Source of the DNA: Ferroplasmaceae archaeon UBA567
Lineage (GTDB): Archaea > Thermoplasmatota > Thermoplasmata > Thermoplasmatales > Thermoplasmataceae
DNA length: 27,737 bases
Assembly (NCBI GenBank): GCA_002505185.1
Contig: DAUP01000138.1
Location: 3,866-31,602, forward strand
Direction of reading: 5' to 3'
Shown here: positions 16,654 to 24,853 of the stretch, one piece after another
Position numbering within the stretch: the stretch's first letter is position 1
How the letters are laid out: every line of letters starts with the position of its first letter
Program-made: the position numbers and the translations under genes
Notes under the pieces: model-generated
Seen by the model: the letters and a program-made list of their open reading frames with translations, nothing else
The model's database searches: none
What the model was told of the DNA's origin: nothing

Positions 16654-17871
16654 TTAAAGTGTTGTCTTGCCCGTTTTCTTTACCTTATGCCATACACGCT
16701 TTGCACCTGTAACTTCCAGAAACAGCGTGTATATTGAAATCAGTGAATTCAATGTTAAATATATGTATATCAATGGTAAGTAAATTAGATTTTGCCGTTT
16801 CTTTATCAGAACCAGTATAAGGGCGACAGCATAAATTATCAGTGATATCAGGATTAAGGAAATGAAATAGGTTCTCATTGAGTGAACAAAAGGATTATAA
16901 AAATTTAGGAGTGATATATAGAGCCATCCGAAGAAAAGTATACCTGAAAACGTAGGCGCAAGAACAATCATAAGTGCATCAAAATCAGTAAGTTTGCTAA
17001 ATTTTTTCTTTGAATGGAGAAATACCTGGTGATACCCACGCAGCCATCTAGTTCTCTGCCTAAAATATTCTGTATAAGATGCAGGAGTTTCCTGCAATAC
17101 CTTTGCACTGCTGAGGTATGCAGATTTATACCTGGCATTTGAAATTCTCAGTGAGATTTCTAAATCCTCGGTAAGGAATTGTTCGTCCCATCCGCCTATA
17201 TTCTCTATTACCTTTCTTTTGAAATACTGGTTTGAGCCTGCTACTGGCACAAATAAATTGAAATGTGTCCTTCCTATAAGTGTAGCCTTTACCAGTATTT
17301 CATCTATAACGGCAAGCCTTGTAAATATGTTTTCTTCTCTGTTAATGTATGAATTATAGCCCTGCAAAACATCCACATTGAAATAGTTCATTCCATATAC
17401 TGCGTTTTCAAGCGTGTTAGGCAAAAGCATTGTATCTGCATCATATGTGGCTATTATGTCCCCCTTTGTTTTTTTAAAGCAGAAATTCAGAGCCGATGCC
17501 TTGCTTTTACCATCGGGCCTGTTGAATACTTTAATCCTTTTATCCTTAATTTCATATTCTCTTGCAATTTTATATGTATTATCAGTGGAATTGTCCACAA
17601 CAATGAATAGTTCAAAATTCTGGTATGTTTGATTCAGGATTGATTCTATTGTCCTTGCTATTACAGTTTCCTCGTCCTTAGCAGGAACTATAATGCTGAC
17701 CATTGGCTTATACATTTTTAAGCCTGCAAACTGTTTTTCATCTAGTTTGGAAAAATCTATATCATATTTTGTGAAATCCTTGTACCCGTACAACAATATT
17801 GGGAACTGGTAAATCACGTAAACTAACCCTATGGCTATTAAAGCCAGGCCAATTGCCTGTAAAATATCCAT
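16654..17871 (-). CDS. Membrane glycosyltransferase family 2, BcsA/NodC-type
   Basis: 405 residues from ATG 17871; the frame is open to ATG 17922. The TATA box at 17892-17903 is 26 nt upstream of 17871, so the shorter start is preferred. One N-terminal helix is followed by a GT-A domain: SIIVPAKDEE, VVDNSTDNT, YDADTMLLPN (DxD), EDLEISLRI (catalytic Asp) and QRTRWLRG, the QxxRW motif of processive membrane synthases and lipid glycosyltransferases. Three or four helices close the protein. It would polymerise or add sugars at the membrane, with donor and acceptor unknown. It sits upstream of the CDP-alcohol phosphatidyltransferase gene, which points to polar-lipid or surface-polysaccharide synthesis. 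Confidence 0.88.
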   Translation of the reverse strand: MDILQAIGLALIAIGLVYVIYQFPILLYGYKDFTKYDIDFSKLDEKQFAGLKMYKPMVSIIVPAKDEETVIARTIESILNQTYQNFELFIVVDNSTDNTYKIAREYEIKDKRIKVFNRPDGKSKASALNFCFKKTKGDIIATYDADTMLLPNTLENAVYGMNYFNVDVLQGYNSYINREENIFTRLAVIDEILVKATLIGRTHFNLFVPVAGSNQYFKRKVIENIGGWDEQFLTEDLEISLRISNARYKSAYLSSAKVLQETPASYTEYFRQRTRWLRGYHQVFLHSKKKFSKLTDFDALMIVLAPTFSGILFFGWLYISLLNFYNPFVHSMRTYFISLILISLIIYAVALILVLIKKRQNLIYLPLIYIYLTLNSLISIYTLFLEVTGAKRVWHKVKKTGKTTL

Positions 17872-17891
17872 CTCCCTATAGTATCGATACG

Positions 17892-17903
17892 ATATATTTA
17901 AAT
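17892..17903 (-). promoter_or_regulatory. TATA box for the glycosyltransferase gene at 17871
   Basis: On the minus strand this reads atttaaatatat, centred 26 nt before ATG 17871. It supports a leaderless mRNA and the shorter protein start. It overlaps the end of the small upstream frame at 17898. Confidence 0.55.
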
Positions 17904-18122
17904 TCTTTTTATTATTAAACACGGAACACTGTTATGAAATCTGCCCATATTGAACAGGTTTTGCCACAGGCCGGTGCAGAACATGGTTTCATCTATTCCC
18001 TCATCCCTTCTTAGGATGTTCCGGCCATATTTTTTGCCGGGGATGCTGTTAATCTCTACCAGCCTATACTGAATACCATTAATGGTAATCTTCCCCATAG
18101 TATATATAAAACGTGTATACAT
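17898..18122 (-). CDS. Small hypothetical protein, doubtful
   Basis: A 74-residue frame (66 residues from the second Met, MGKITINGIQYRLVEINSIPG...). It is basic, with a FCTGLWQNLFNMGRF segment and no membrane helix or known motif. No Shine-Dalgarno is seen. The TATA-like tatatataaa at 18101-18110 sits too close to the second Met and would start transcription inside the frame. It fills the gap between a membrane gene and a glycosyltransferase gene on the same strand and overlaps that gene's TATA box. It may be a small real gene or a chance frame. Confidence 0.35.
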   Translation of the reverse strand: MYTRFIYTMGKITINGIQYRLVEINSIPGKKYGRNILRRDEGIDETMFCTGLWQNLFNMGRFHNSVPCLIIKRI

Positions 18123-18165
18123 TCCCTATGTTGCACAAAAAGTTAGTATTGATCAGGAGAATATT

Positions 18166-19011
18166 TTATTCATAGTAACCTAAAACTATCTGAAAATATA
18201 AAAACATTGATACAACCATGCCTAATGCAAGTACAAACCATGAGAAGCCAAATGGACGAAATATAATAAATGGTTCAATTATGCTGGCAGTTGATATAGC
18301 GATAACAACCCCCGTATATGATATTAATCTTCTGTTTTTCTCTGTTAAACTCTTCCTATGTGTGTAAACATAGCGTACCAGGCTATACAGAACTAAAAAC
18401 ATTATTACTGAATAAGCAACAAGTAATGGAATTTCCATATAACCACTGAGCATGGCTGGATCTGCCACCTGCATAATAAGCAAGAGTAAACCAATAAAAC
18501 GTTCAGTGCCATTAAGGTTTGTAATGATAAAAAAAATCATTTCCGTTACCATTGGGATTAAAAATAGAATATACGTAATCGAAGCACCAAAATATGAAAA
18601 ATAATTTATTATTAAATTATGATTAAATATCCCATTCAATGCAAGTGATTTTAGAAATAAGGCCATCGAAATTTCAGACCATGTAATTAGGGCAGTGGTA
18701 TTAATAATTGTTTTCGATGAAAATTTTACGGATTTTGATTTTGCTATTTTTATAAAGGCGTAGAACAAAACTAAAGTTGTTGGATCCATGACTATATTTA
18801 ATGCTATAATTGCACTAAAAAATGATTTGTTACTAATATAATAAAAAAGTAAGGCATCTAGCATGCTGCCCATCATTACAAGGAAAATCAATGAAATTAT
18901 ATATGAGGTAATTGTGAAATGTTTTTCTCTTTTTTTAATGTAATCCACTATCCAGATGATCAGAGGGGTCATGATTAGTTCAGTCAATATTATGTAAATT
19001 AAATTATCCAT
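18166..19011 (-). CDS. Multi-spanning membrane protein, paralogue of the membrane part of the 19038 gene
   Basis: 281 residues with about eight or nine predicted helices and no cofactor motif. By eye it aligns with the N-terminal third of the 661-residue protein encoded just upstream: MMGSMLDALLFYYISNKS here matches MMNSMLIGTLLYYILNLS there. Glu113 (SEISM) and Glu157 (TEM), both within predicted helices, line up with Glu111 and Glu154. Buried acidic residues in helices are typical of ion-translocating subunits, but that role is inference. It is translated from a clear GGTGAT ribosome binding site and follows the upstream gene by 26 bases, so it is co-transcribed. I do not recognise a named family. 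Confidence 0.75.
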   Translation of the reverse strand: MDNLIYIILTELIMTPLIIWIVDYIKKREKHFTITSYIISLIFLVMMGSMLDALLFYYISNKSFFSAIIALNIVMDPTTLVLFYAFIKIAKSKSVKFSSKTIINTTALITWSEISMALFLKSLALNGIFNHNLIINYFSYFGASITYILFLIPMVTEMIFFIITNLNGTERFIGLLLLIMQVADPAMLSGYMEIPLLVAYSVIMFLVLYSLVRYVYTHRKSLTEKNRRLISYTGVVIAISTASIIEPFIIFRPFGFSWFVLALGMVVSMFLYFQIVLGYYE

Positions 19012-19013
19012 AA

Positions 19014-19019
19014 ATCACC
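19014..19019 (-). promoter_or_regulatory. Shine-Dalgarno GGTGAT before the 19011 start
   Basis: On the minus strand GGTGAT is followed by TT and ATG. It is complementary to the archaeal 16S 3' end and fixes the start of this internal operon gene. Confidence 0.6.
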
Positions 19020-19037
19020 GAATATTTTAAACATATT

Positions 19038-21023
19038 TTAATTTGTTTTGTTTTTTTTCTGATATTCCCAGTCTCCCAGTTTTTCTTTCATAAAGTTTCT
19101 AACGTCGTAAATAAATATATTGTCATACTCACAGGCTTCTATGCAATCACCTATGCCTATGCATCTTGAATCTTTATATGTGCCGGTTTTGATAAAATTA
19201 CCGGGGAGTCCAGTATTTCCCACAGGACATGCTATAGTGCAATCCTTTGTTTTGCAATTTAAACATGTATCAGAATCCTTTACCCTTAGCCTGAAAAATC
19301 CAAATTTAGATACAAATCTGTTGAAATTGCCCCAGTGACAGTAGCCAGTATTAATACATCCGTAGGATCCTACAAGTGGCATCGTAATAAATACAAGATA
19401 CCATATTACACCAAAATAAAATATAAAAAGCATGTATTCAGGATCTGTACCATAAAAGTACAAAGATGTTATATGCACCGAGTCTAAGAATGAAAATATT
19501 GCTGTAATTCCAATAGATGCATATACCATTAATGAAATAATTCTGTACATGTTCTGTCCCCTTCTATTATTCAAGGTAATTGATCTACTTAGTTTTGTAT
19601 CGCGATTAAATTTTTTCATTGAATCATAAAATGTACCCTGATACATTACAGGAGCAGAACAGAATACAGAGCATACTTGCCGGGATCCGAATAACAATGA
19701 AAGCATTCCACTTATGCCGTATGTCAATATCATGGGAATGATCAGCAATGGAGAAACAGGGCCACCTGAGCCGATTCCCATAGACCATCCTATAAATGGA
19801 ATCATGGAATTATTTGGTATTAAAAATGAGGGGATAAGAATGGTATAGAATGCATATGCTACGAGCATCAGAATCATTCTAATTTTATTCTCGTTTTGCC
19901 TAGTGGTTTTTAATTTAAAAACAACAAGAGATCCCATCTCTATACCCATCATTATTAAGAACCATGGTGAAAGAGCGACATTTGCAAAAAAAACTATAAA
20001 ATTATAAACAGATGATCCTATTATGTTTAAAGTGCTTCCACCTATTAAAGCCAGGCTCATTGATGAGACATATTTTGATGCTCCGTAAAATTGTGCATCA
20101 AATGTAAGTCCCATAAAAAATTCTGATGTGAATATTGCAATCATGTAGATAACGGTCCAATGCCTGTCAGCGGTCCAGAAAAATTGTTTATCATTAAATG
20201 AATACCTTAAAAGGCCATTTAGATAAATCACCATGTCCAGTATCATCGATATTGATATTAGATACAGATTCCCCGTATACTGCCATATAAAAACTCCCGC
20301 CATCATAAATGTATATGCTGTTAACAGCTGTAATACATATTTCCCCTCTGTTTTATGGAGCGACTGTTTCCTGTATAAATATTCAAACATATAGATAAAG
20401 AATGCAGTCATAACTATTCCGGAAAAATATACAGCAAACGCAGAATAAAATTTATTATATATTGCTGTAGGCATTAAAAGCATAACGGCCGATTGAACTG
20501 AAAAAATAATTAATACAAACTTTTTTAAACTATTACGAAGCATAAATGATGTTATTAACATCTCAAATGCCATTGTAAAAACAAACCAATAGGTTGAAAC
20601 AGCCAAGGCCAATGCATTAAATGGGGTTGAAAGTAAAAATGGTAAATAACTGGATGATGATATTAGATTAAAATCAACACTCATAATTAACTCATCAAGA
20701 ATTACAAGGAACATTGTGTAAAAAAACAAAAATCCTGATTTTTCCATTTCTTTCTCTCTCATCAAATCCGATAAAAATTTGAAGAAAAATGGAATAACCT
20801 CAACCATCATTAATATGGCAGAAATTTCCACAGCTCTGACGATGGATAAATTTAAAATATAGTATAATAACGTTCCTATGAGCATGCTATTCATCATTCC
20901 AAGTATGAGGTAAACGTAAAATTTTTCCATAATATTTGAAGTGATTTTTGCCGATTTAATAGCATATGCCATGGCAATTGCCATTAATGCAGTAAATAAC
21001 CATAAAATGTATATTACTCCCAT
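19038..21023 (-). CDS. Multi-spanning NapH/NosR-like membrane ferredoxin protein
   Basis: 661 residues with roughly 13-15 helices and a C-terminal cytoplasmic Fe-S domain. Cys451-x3-Cys455 (GSRQVCSVFCS) resembles the GR..C...CP signature of NapH/NosR/CcoG-type quinol-side proteins, and Cys556...Cys562-His563 (GCINTGYCH) is a second cysteine site before the ferredoxin part. The first ferredoxin motif, Cys587-x2-Cys590-x4-Cys595-x3-Cys599-Pro, is complete. In the second (CIGIGDCIEAC; Cys621, 627, 631) the expected second cysteine is Ile (codon ATA), so it could hold only a three-cysteine cluster or none. The membrane part appears to contain two copies of a module shared with the next gene (Glu111/Glu154 and Glu301/Glu362). 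Electron transfer between a quinone pool and a soluble carrier is the likely role; partners are unknown. Confidence 0.82.
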   Translation of the reverse strand: MGVIYILWLFTALMAIAMAYAIKSAKITSNIMEKFYVYLILGMMNSMLIGTLLYYILNLSIVRAVEISAILMMVEVIPFFFKFLSDLMREKEMEKSGFLFFYTMFLVILDELIMSVDFNLISSSSYLPFLLSTPFNALALAVSTYWFVFTMAFEMLITSFMLRNSLKKFVLIIFSVQSAVMLLMPTAIYNKFYSAFAVYFSGIVMTAFFIYMFEYLYRKQSLHKTEGKYVLQLLTAYTFMMAGVFIWQYTGNLYLISISMILDMVIYLNGLLRYSFNDKQFFWTADRHWTVIYMIAIFTSEFFMGLTFDAQFYGASKYVSSMSLALIGGSTLNIIGSSVYNFIVFFANVALSPWFLIMMGIEMGSLVVFKLKTTRQNENKIRMILMLVAYAFYTILIPSFLIPNNSMIPFIGWSMGIGSGGPVSPLLIIPMILTYGISGMLSLLFGSRQVCSVFCSAPVMYQGTFYDSMKKFNRDTKLSRSITLNNRRGQNMYRIISLMVYASIGITAIFSFLDSVHITSLYFYGTDPEYMLFIFYFGVIWYLVFITMPLVGSYGCINTGYCHWGNFNRFVSKFGFFRLRVKDSDTCLNCKTKDCTIACPVGNTGLPGNFIKTGTYKDSRCIGIGDCIEACEYDNIFIYDVRNFMKEKLGDWEYQKKNKTN

Positions 21024-21136
21024 TCAAACACATTAAAATATTAACACGCAATTATTAAAGGTATTTATAACATATGTTCTATTTTATTAAATTTTAAGGT
21101 TCTAGTATGTTTTGTTCTCCGGTCATGGGCTATTCT

Positions 21137-21532
21137 CTATTTCTTTGAAATGTTTACGCCACCCTGAATTATGAGTCTTATTACTGCGAATATGAGCATC
21201 AGAAATCCAAGAACAAGAAACCCAGTCAATATATATCCTGCTCCGTGGAGGTAAAATGTTACAAAAGCAAACACTATCATTACCAACCCCATAAAAAGAC
21301 CTATAATACCCGTTCGATACAAATAAGGTTTGCCCCTATCAACCAGAAAAAGAACGGCGAAACCGAAGAGAGCCATTCCTATGGCCATAGGTAGAATTGC
21401 AGGTAACACCCCGACAAAATCGCCGTTTCTGTAATGAATGATATTTCCAAGAATTATTGATACATACATTAATGAAACTCCCACAAATCCAAATATAGTG
21501 GAAGAGAGGATGTTTTTGGCTCTAGTTTGCAT
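21137..21532 (-). CDS. Small four-helix membrane protein
   Basis: 131 residues with four evident helices: about 9-31 (ILSSTIFGFVGVSLMYVSII), 44-64, 71-94 and 98-122. The N-terminus MQTRAKN and the loops DRGKPYL and the tail are positively charged, so both ends face the cytoplasm. There is no cofactor ligand pattern and I do not recognise the family. Its start overlaps the end of the previous gene by 11 bases, so translation is coupled. A 113-base gap, with AT-rich promoter-like sequence, separates it from the ferredoxin gene downstream. It may be a small subunit of the membrane complex. Confidence 0.7.
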   Translation of the reverse strand: MQTRAKNILSSTIFGFVGVSLMYVSIILGNIIHYRNGDFVGVLPAILPMAIGMALFGFAVLFLVDRGKPYLYRTGIIGLFMGLVMIVFAFVTFYLHGAGYILTGFLVLGFLMLIFAVIRLIIQGGVNISKK

Positions 21533-21752
21533 CGCCAGTCCCTCTCTTTAGTGCTTTATATTTTTTAAAAAATAGATAAGGTGTATAACTTGCAATGAGA
21601 AAAATCACTAAATTACCAATTCCCAAAGAATAAGCAGAAAGAGGTGGTAGTGTGAGATCAAAATACAATAACACTGTACCACCCACAACAAGAAATGTAG
21701 TTGAGAGAATGACTACCGTAAGGTATAGACTTCCTCTTCTCTTTATGTTCAT
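21522..21752 (-). CDS. Two-helix small membrane protein
   Basis: 76 residues with two hydrophobic segments, about 11-31 and 40-61, and a basic start (MNIKRRGS) and end (FKKYKALKRGTGDAN). The ATG overlaps the stop of the upstream gene by ATGA, and the 3' end overlaps the next gene by 11 bases. Such dense packing argues that it is a real gene translated with its neighbours. No family is recognised; it may be an accessory subunit or assembly factor. Confidence 0.65.
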   Translation of the reverse strand: MNIKRRGSLYLTVVILSTTFLVVGGTVLLYFDLTLPPLSAYSLGIGNLVIFLIASYTPYLFFKKYKALKRGTGDAN

Positions 21753-22228
21753 TTCAGAAACCTCGTGACTATTGTCCTTATCTGTATCGCCTCTTCAGTA
21801 TTCGGATAATGAGAAGAATTGATAATGGATTTAGCCTCATTTGCATAGGTTTCGGATTTTTCACTATCCTTTTCCTTATACATTGCAGATAAAGCAGCTA
21901 GCCTCTTGGCAAGTTCAGGCAGCTTATTAGGGTCAAGTTTTGCCTCTTCCCTGTGAATATTCATTTTCTCTTCTAAAAGGTTTACTGCATGATCACTGTC
22001 GGAAGCGGATGTTTCAATGATTGAGAATCCTGTACCCATTCTGAAAGGATTACTGTTTTTGTAAAAAAACCTGTATGAAAAATATGCTGTCATTACAATA
22101 ATTAGGGTCGGAATCACAGCATAATAGGCAAAGTCGGTAAAAGTAAAGTAAAAGAAAGCAAACTGGTCATATGCGTAAAGAGCTATAATACCAGCAATAA
22201 GGAAATTTCGTGCGTTCTTTCTTGTCAT
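21749..22228 (-). CDS. Membrane-anchored helical protein, first gene of the membrane cluster
   Basis: 159 residues. Two helices (about 9-28 and 34-52) are followed by a hydrophilic region of roughly 100 residues, predicted cytoplasmic and helical (HAVNLLEEKMNIHREEAKLDP...KLPELAKRLAALSAMYKEKD...). The latter resembles one or two TPR-type helix pairs, suggesting protein binding. There is no catalytic or cofactor motif. A TATA-like ttttttaaat and a weak gtgatt sequence precede the ATG. The following gene overlaps by four bases. No family is recognised; it could anchor or regulate the downstream membrane proteins. Confidence 0.68.
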   Translation of the reverse strand: MTRKNARNFLIAGIIALYAYDQFAFFYFTFTDFAYYAVIPTLIIVMTAYFSYRFFYKNSNPFRMGTGFSIIETSASDSDHAVNLLEEKMNIHREEAKLDPNKLPELAKRLAALSAMYKEKDSEKSETYANEAKSIINSSHYPNTEEAIQIRTIVTRFLK

Positions 22229-22337
22229 TAATCACATCTCTTTTTTAAATATTGATAAAAACTATCTGTTATATATATATCTCTCTTTCCAGTTATTTAA
22301 CCTTAAACTATCCATAACCAACAACTTTACCATATGA

Positions 22338-22345
22338 GTTAAATA
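22338..22345 (+). promoter_or_regulatory. TATA box for the thiamine operon
   Basis: gttaaata is centred about 26 nt before ATG 22367, implying a leaderless first gene. The leader is therefore too short for a TPP riboswitch, and none of that riboswitch's conserved sequences are present. Confidence 0.45.
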
Positions 22346-22366
22346 GAGCAAATCTATAATAAAGAT

Positions 22367-23155
22367 ATGGTAGCACGGGTAATGACAGTTGCCTCAACTG
22401 ATTCTGGAGGTGGAGCTGGCATCATGGCTGATTTAAAAACCTTTACTGCAATGAAGGTATTTGGCACTGCGGTTATAGTCTCATTGACTGCACAGAATAG
22501 TGTTACTGTCAAATCCATATATGAACTGCCCTTAAAATTTATTAATGAACAGTTCGATGCTATAATGGAAGATATTGGCACCGATGCTGCGAAAACGGGA
22601 ATGCTTTATACAGAACCCATAATATCAAATATAACGGAGAAATTTAAACAATATGGAATTAAAAAAATAGTGGTAGACCCGGTAATGATTTCAAAAACAA
22701 ATGTAAGACTGCTAAGGGAGGACGCTGTAGAAAGCATGAAATCAAAACTGATGAAAATTGCCGATCTGGTTACTCCAAATATACCGGAAAGTGAGGTAAT
22801 TTCTTCCATGAAGATAAGAAATTTTGATGATTCAAAAATGGCAGCAAAAAAAATTCATGAAATTACGAGTTCCGCAGTTCTTATAAAGGGTGGGCATGCT
22901 GGTGGTGATTATTCTATAGATATTCTATATGATGGGTCGGAGTATTATGAATATAAGTCCAGGCGCATTTTTACTAAGAATACACATGGAACAGGCGATA
23001 CCCTTTCAGCTTCAATTGCATCATATCTTGCATCTGGGAAAAAATTGCCTGAAGCAATAGAACTGGCCAAACGTTATGTGGAAGGTGCCATACAGAATTC
23101 TTTCCCCATGGGGAAAGGCTATGGTGCACTTTCACATTTCTGGGTGATAAAATGA
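22367..23155 (+). CDS. thiD: Hydroxymethylpyrimidine/phosphomethylpyrimidine kinase
   Basis: 262 residues of the ribokinase fold. The N-terminal STDSGGGAGIMADLKTF is the pyrimidine-binding signature (usually GSDSGGGAGIQADLKTF). DPVMISKT (about 104-111) and the anion-hole motif NTHGTGDTLSASIASYL (about 205-221) with the catalytic Asp complete the active site. It phosphorylates HMP twice to give HMP pyrophosphate for thiamine synthesis. Unlike many archaeal ThiD proteins it lacks a C-terminal ThiN domain; a separate thiE lies two genes downstream. Its TGA overlaps the next ATG (ATGA). Confidence 0.95.
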   Translation: MVARVMTVASTDSGGGAGIMADLKTFTAMKVFGTAVIVSLTAQNSVTVKSIYELPLKFINEQFDAIMEDIGTDAAKTGMLYTEPIISNITEKFKQYGIKKIVVDPVMISKTNVRLLREDAVESMKSKLMKIADLVTPNIPESEVISSMKIRNFDDSKMAAKKIHEITSSAVLIKGGHAGGDYSIDILYDGSEYYEYKSRRIFTKNTHGTGDTLSASIASYLASGKKLPEAIELAKRYVEGAIQNSFPMGKGYGALSHFWVIK

Positions 23156-24183
23156 TAGGAAAAATATCAAGAAAGTTTTTTGAAGAGAATATAATAAACA
23201 AAATAGGTAGCCTGAGAAATGAGGTTGTGGTTCCACCTAGAAATGGTGTAGATGTTGGGATTGTAAGGATAGGGAACAAGTACATGGCTATTACAACAGA
23301 TCCACTTTACATAGACCCTGCCTTTGGCTTTAAAAAAGCCGCCTGGTTCGCATTTCATATACTGTCATCGGATTTATATACCTCAGGAATAAGAGCTGAT
23401 TATATGAGTATAGACCTTAACCTTCCTAAGTATATCACGGATGACCAATTTAATGAAATATGGGATGTAATTCATAATGAATGCATTAAGTACAATATAG
23501 AAGTTGTCACTGGCCATACTGCAAGGTATGCTGGTACAGAATTCCCCATGGTCGGTGGAGTTACCCTGATGGGTATCGGCGATAGATACATTACGACTGA
23601 AAATGCACATATTGGAGATGCAATAATAATGACGAAAAGTTCTGCACTTGAAGCCTCCATAGTACTTGCATATACTTTCCCTGAATATGTGAGAAAAAAT
23701 ATAGGAGAACAATATTTTAAGAGTATTCTGGATAAGTTCTATACAATGACCTGCATCAGAGAGGAGCAGCTTGCAATAGATTACGGCATTTCCACAAAGA
23801 TTACATCTATGCATGATGCAACAGAAGGAGGTCTGCTGAATTCAGTATATGAAATAGGAATAGCTTCAGGAAATGGAATTCTTATTGATTTTGATAAGAT
23901 TACAGTAGATAGTGATATTGCAAAACTCTGTTCATTATTTAATATTGATCCACTAAGATCGATTAGCGAGGGTACTTTACTGATAACAGTAAAGCATGAA
24001 TATGCTCGAGAATTTACCGAAATACTGGAAAGATCTGGGATAAAATCCAGCATTATTGGCGAAGTGACTGACAAATCGCTTGGGATAAAAATCAGAGAAG
24101 AAGGAAAGGAACGTGAAATCGAACCGCAGGACGATCAGTTGTGGAATGCTATTTCCGTTGGGATAGAAAAGGGATTGAAATGA
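23152..24183 (+). CDS. AIR synthase (PurM/HypE)-related ATP-binding protein in the thiamine operon
   Basis: 343 residues with the two-domain PurM fold: an N-terminal substrate/ATP domain (ITTDPLYIDPAFGF, SSDLYTSGIRADYMSIDLNLP, VVTGHTAR) and a C-terminal domain (MHDATEGGLLNSVYEIGIASG). The motifs are nearer to HypE than to classical ThiL, but the C-terminal PRIC cysteine tail of HypE is missing and no hydrogenase genes are near. It lies between thiD and thiE with ATGA overlaps on both sides. Thiamine-phosphate kinase, the step that normally needs ThiL of this superfamily, is therefore the most likely role (inference). The superfamily is certain; the reaction is not. Confidence 0.82.
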   Translation: MIGKISRKFFEENIINKIGSLRNEVVVPPRNGVDVGIVRIGNKYMAITTDPLYIDPAFGFKKAAWFAFHILSSDLYTSGIRADYMSIDLNLPKYITDDQFNEIWDVIHNECIKYNIEVVTGHTARYAGTEFPMVGGVTLMGIGDRYITTENAHIGDAIIMTKSSALEASIVLAYTFPEYVRKNIGEQYFKSILDKFYTMTCIREEQLAIDYGISTKITSMHDATEGGLLNSVYEIGIASGNGILIDFDKITVDSDIAKLCSLFNIDPLRSISEGTLLITVKHEYAREFTEILERSGIKSSIIGEVTDKSLGIKIREEGKEREIEPQDDQLWNAISVGIEKGLK

Positions 24184-24800
24184 GATTAAAGGGGCTATAC
24201 CTGGTTACACCAGATTATTCTGGGGACTGGTTATTTAATGCTACTGAAAGAGCAGTTAAAAGCGGGGTTGACATTCTCCAGTACAGAGACAAAACATCCT
24301 CATTCAGGATAAAACTCAGTGTTGGAAAAAGGCTTGGCACTATTTGCAGGGAATATGAAATTCCGTTTATCATAGACGATGATCCCGTATTAATGGATAT
24401 TCTGGATGCGGATGGCATTCATATAGGGAAAGACGATGTGCCATTCAATTATATAAAATCTAGATTTCCAGATAAAATCATAGGAGTTTCCACATACGGT
24501 AGTTTAGAGGAGGCGAAAAAATATAACGCTATGGGTGCAAATTACGTGGCGTTCGGTTCATTTTTTAATACTGCCACAAAAGCAGATGCAACAATGTCTG
24601 ATATTAATATTTTAAATGGCGTCGGTGAAATTAAAATACCAAAATTTGTAATCGGTGGAATAAACAGGGACAATGTAGATACTGTACTTAAATACAAAAT
24701 TTCTGGCATTGCAGTAGTTTCTGCCATATATTCACACGATGACATAGAGAATCAGGTACTGTACTTTAAGAACAAACTAAAAGAGCACGGTATAGACTAA
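24180..24800 (+). CDS. thiE: Thiamine-phosphate synthase
   Basis: 206 residues from ATG 24180, which overlaps the preceding stop by ATGA; an upstream in-frame start at 24141 lies inside the previous gene and is not used. This is a TIM-barrel enzyme joining HMP-PP and thiazole phosphate. Family motifs: QYRDKTSS (pyrophosphate site), FIIDDDPVLMDILDADGIHIGKDD, IGVSTYGSLEEAKKYNAMGANYVAFGSFF, TATKAD and VIGGINRDN, then IAVVSAIYS. Third and last gene of the thiamine operon. Confidence 0.94.
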   Translation: MRLKGLYLVTPDYSGDWLFNATERAVKSGVDILQYRDKTSSFRIKLSVGKRLGTICREYEIPFIIDDDPVLMDILDADGIHIGKDDVPFNYIKSRFPDKIIGVSTYGSLEEAKKYNAMGANYVAFGSFFNTATKADATMSDINILNGVGEIKIPKFVIGGINRDNVDTVLKYKISGIAVVSAIYSHDDIENQVLYFKNKLKEHGID

Positions 24801-24853
24801 TTTCTTTTCTGGCATAAAAGCAAAAGCTATAATATTTATTTATATCCAGACCT

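Noticed and set aside
22229..22366. TPP riboswitch upstream of the thiamine operon
   Set aside because: The conserved CUGAGA and the following ACC-type segments are absent, and the promoter leaves no leader.
24141..24179. N-terminal extension of ThiE
   Set aside because: It lies inside the preceding gene; the ATGA-coupled start at 24180 matches the family N-terminus.
23152..24183. Hydrogenase maturation protein HypE
   Set aside because: The C-terminal cysteine motif needed for carbamoyl transfer is missing and there are no hydrogenase genes; the context is thiamine synthesis.
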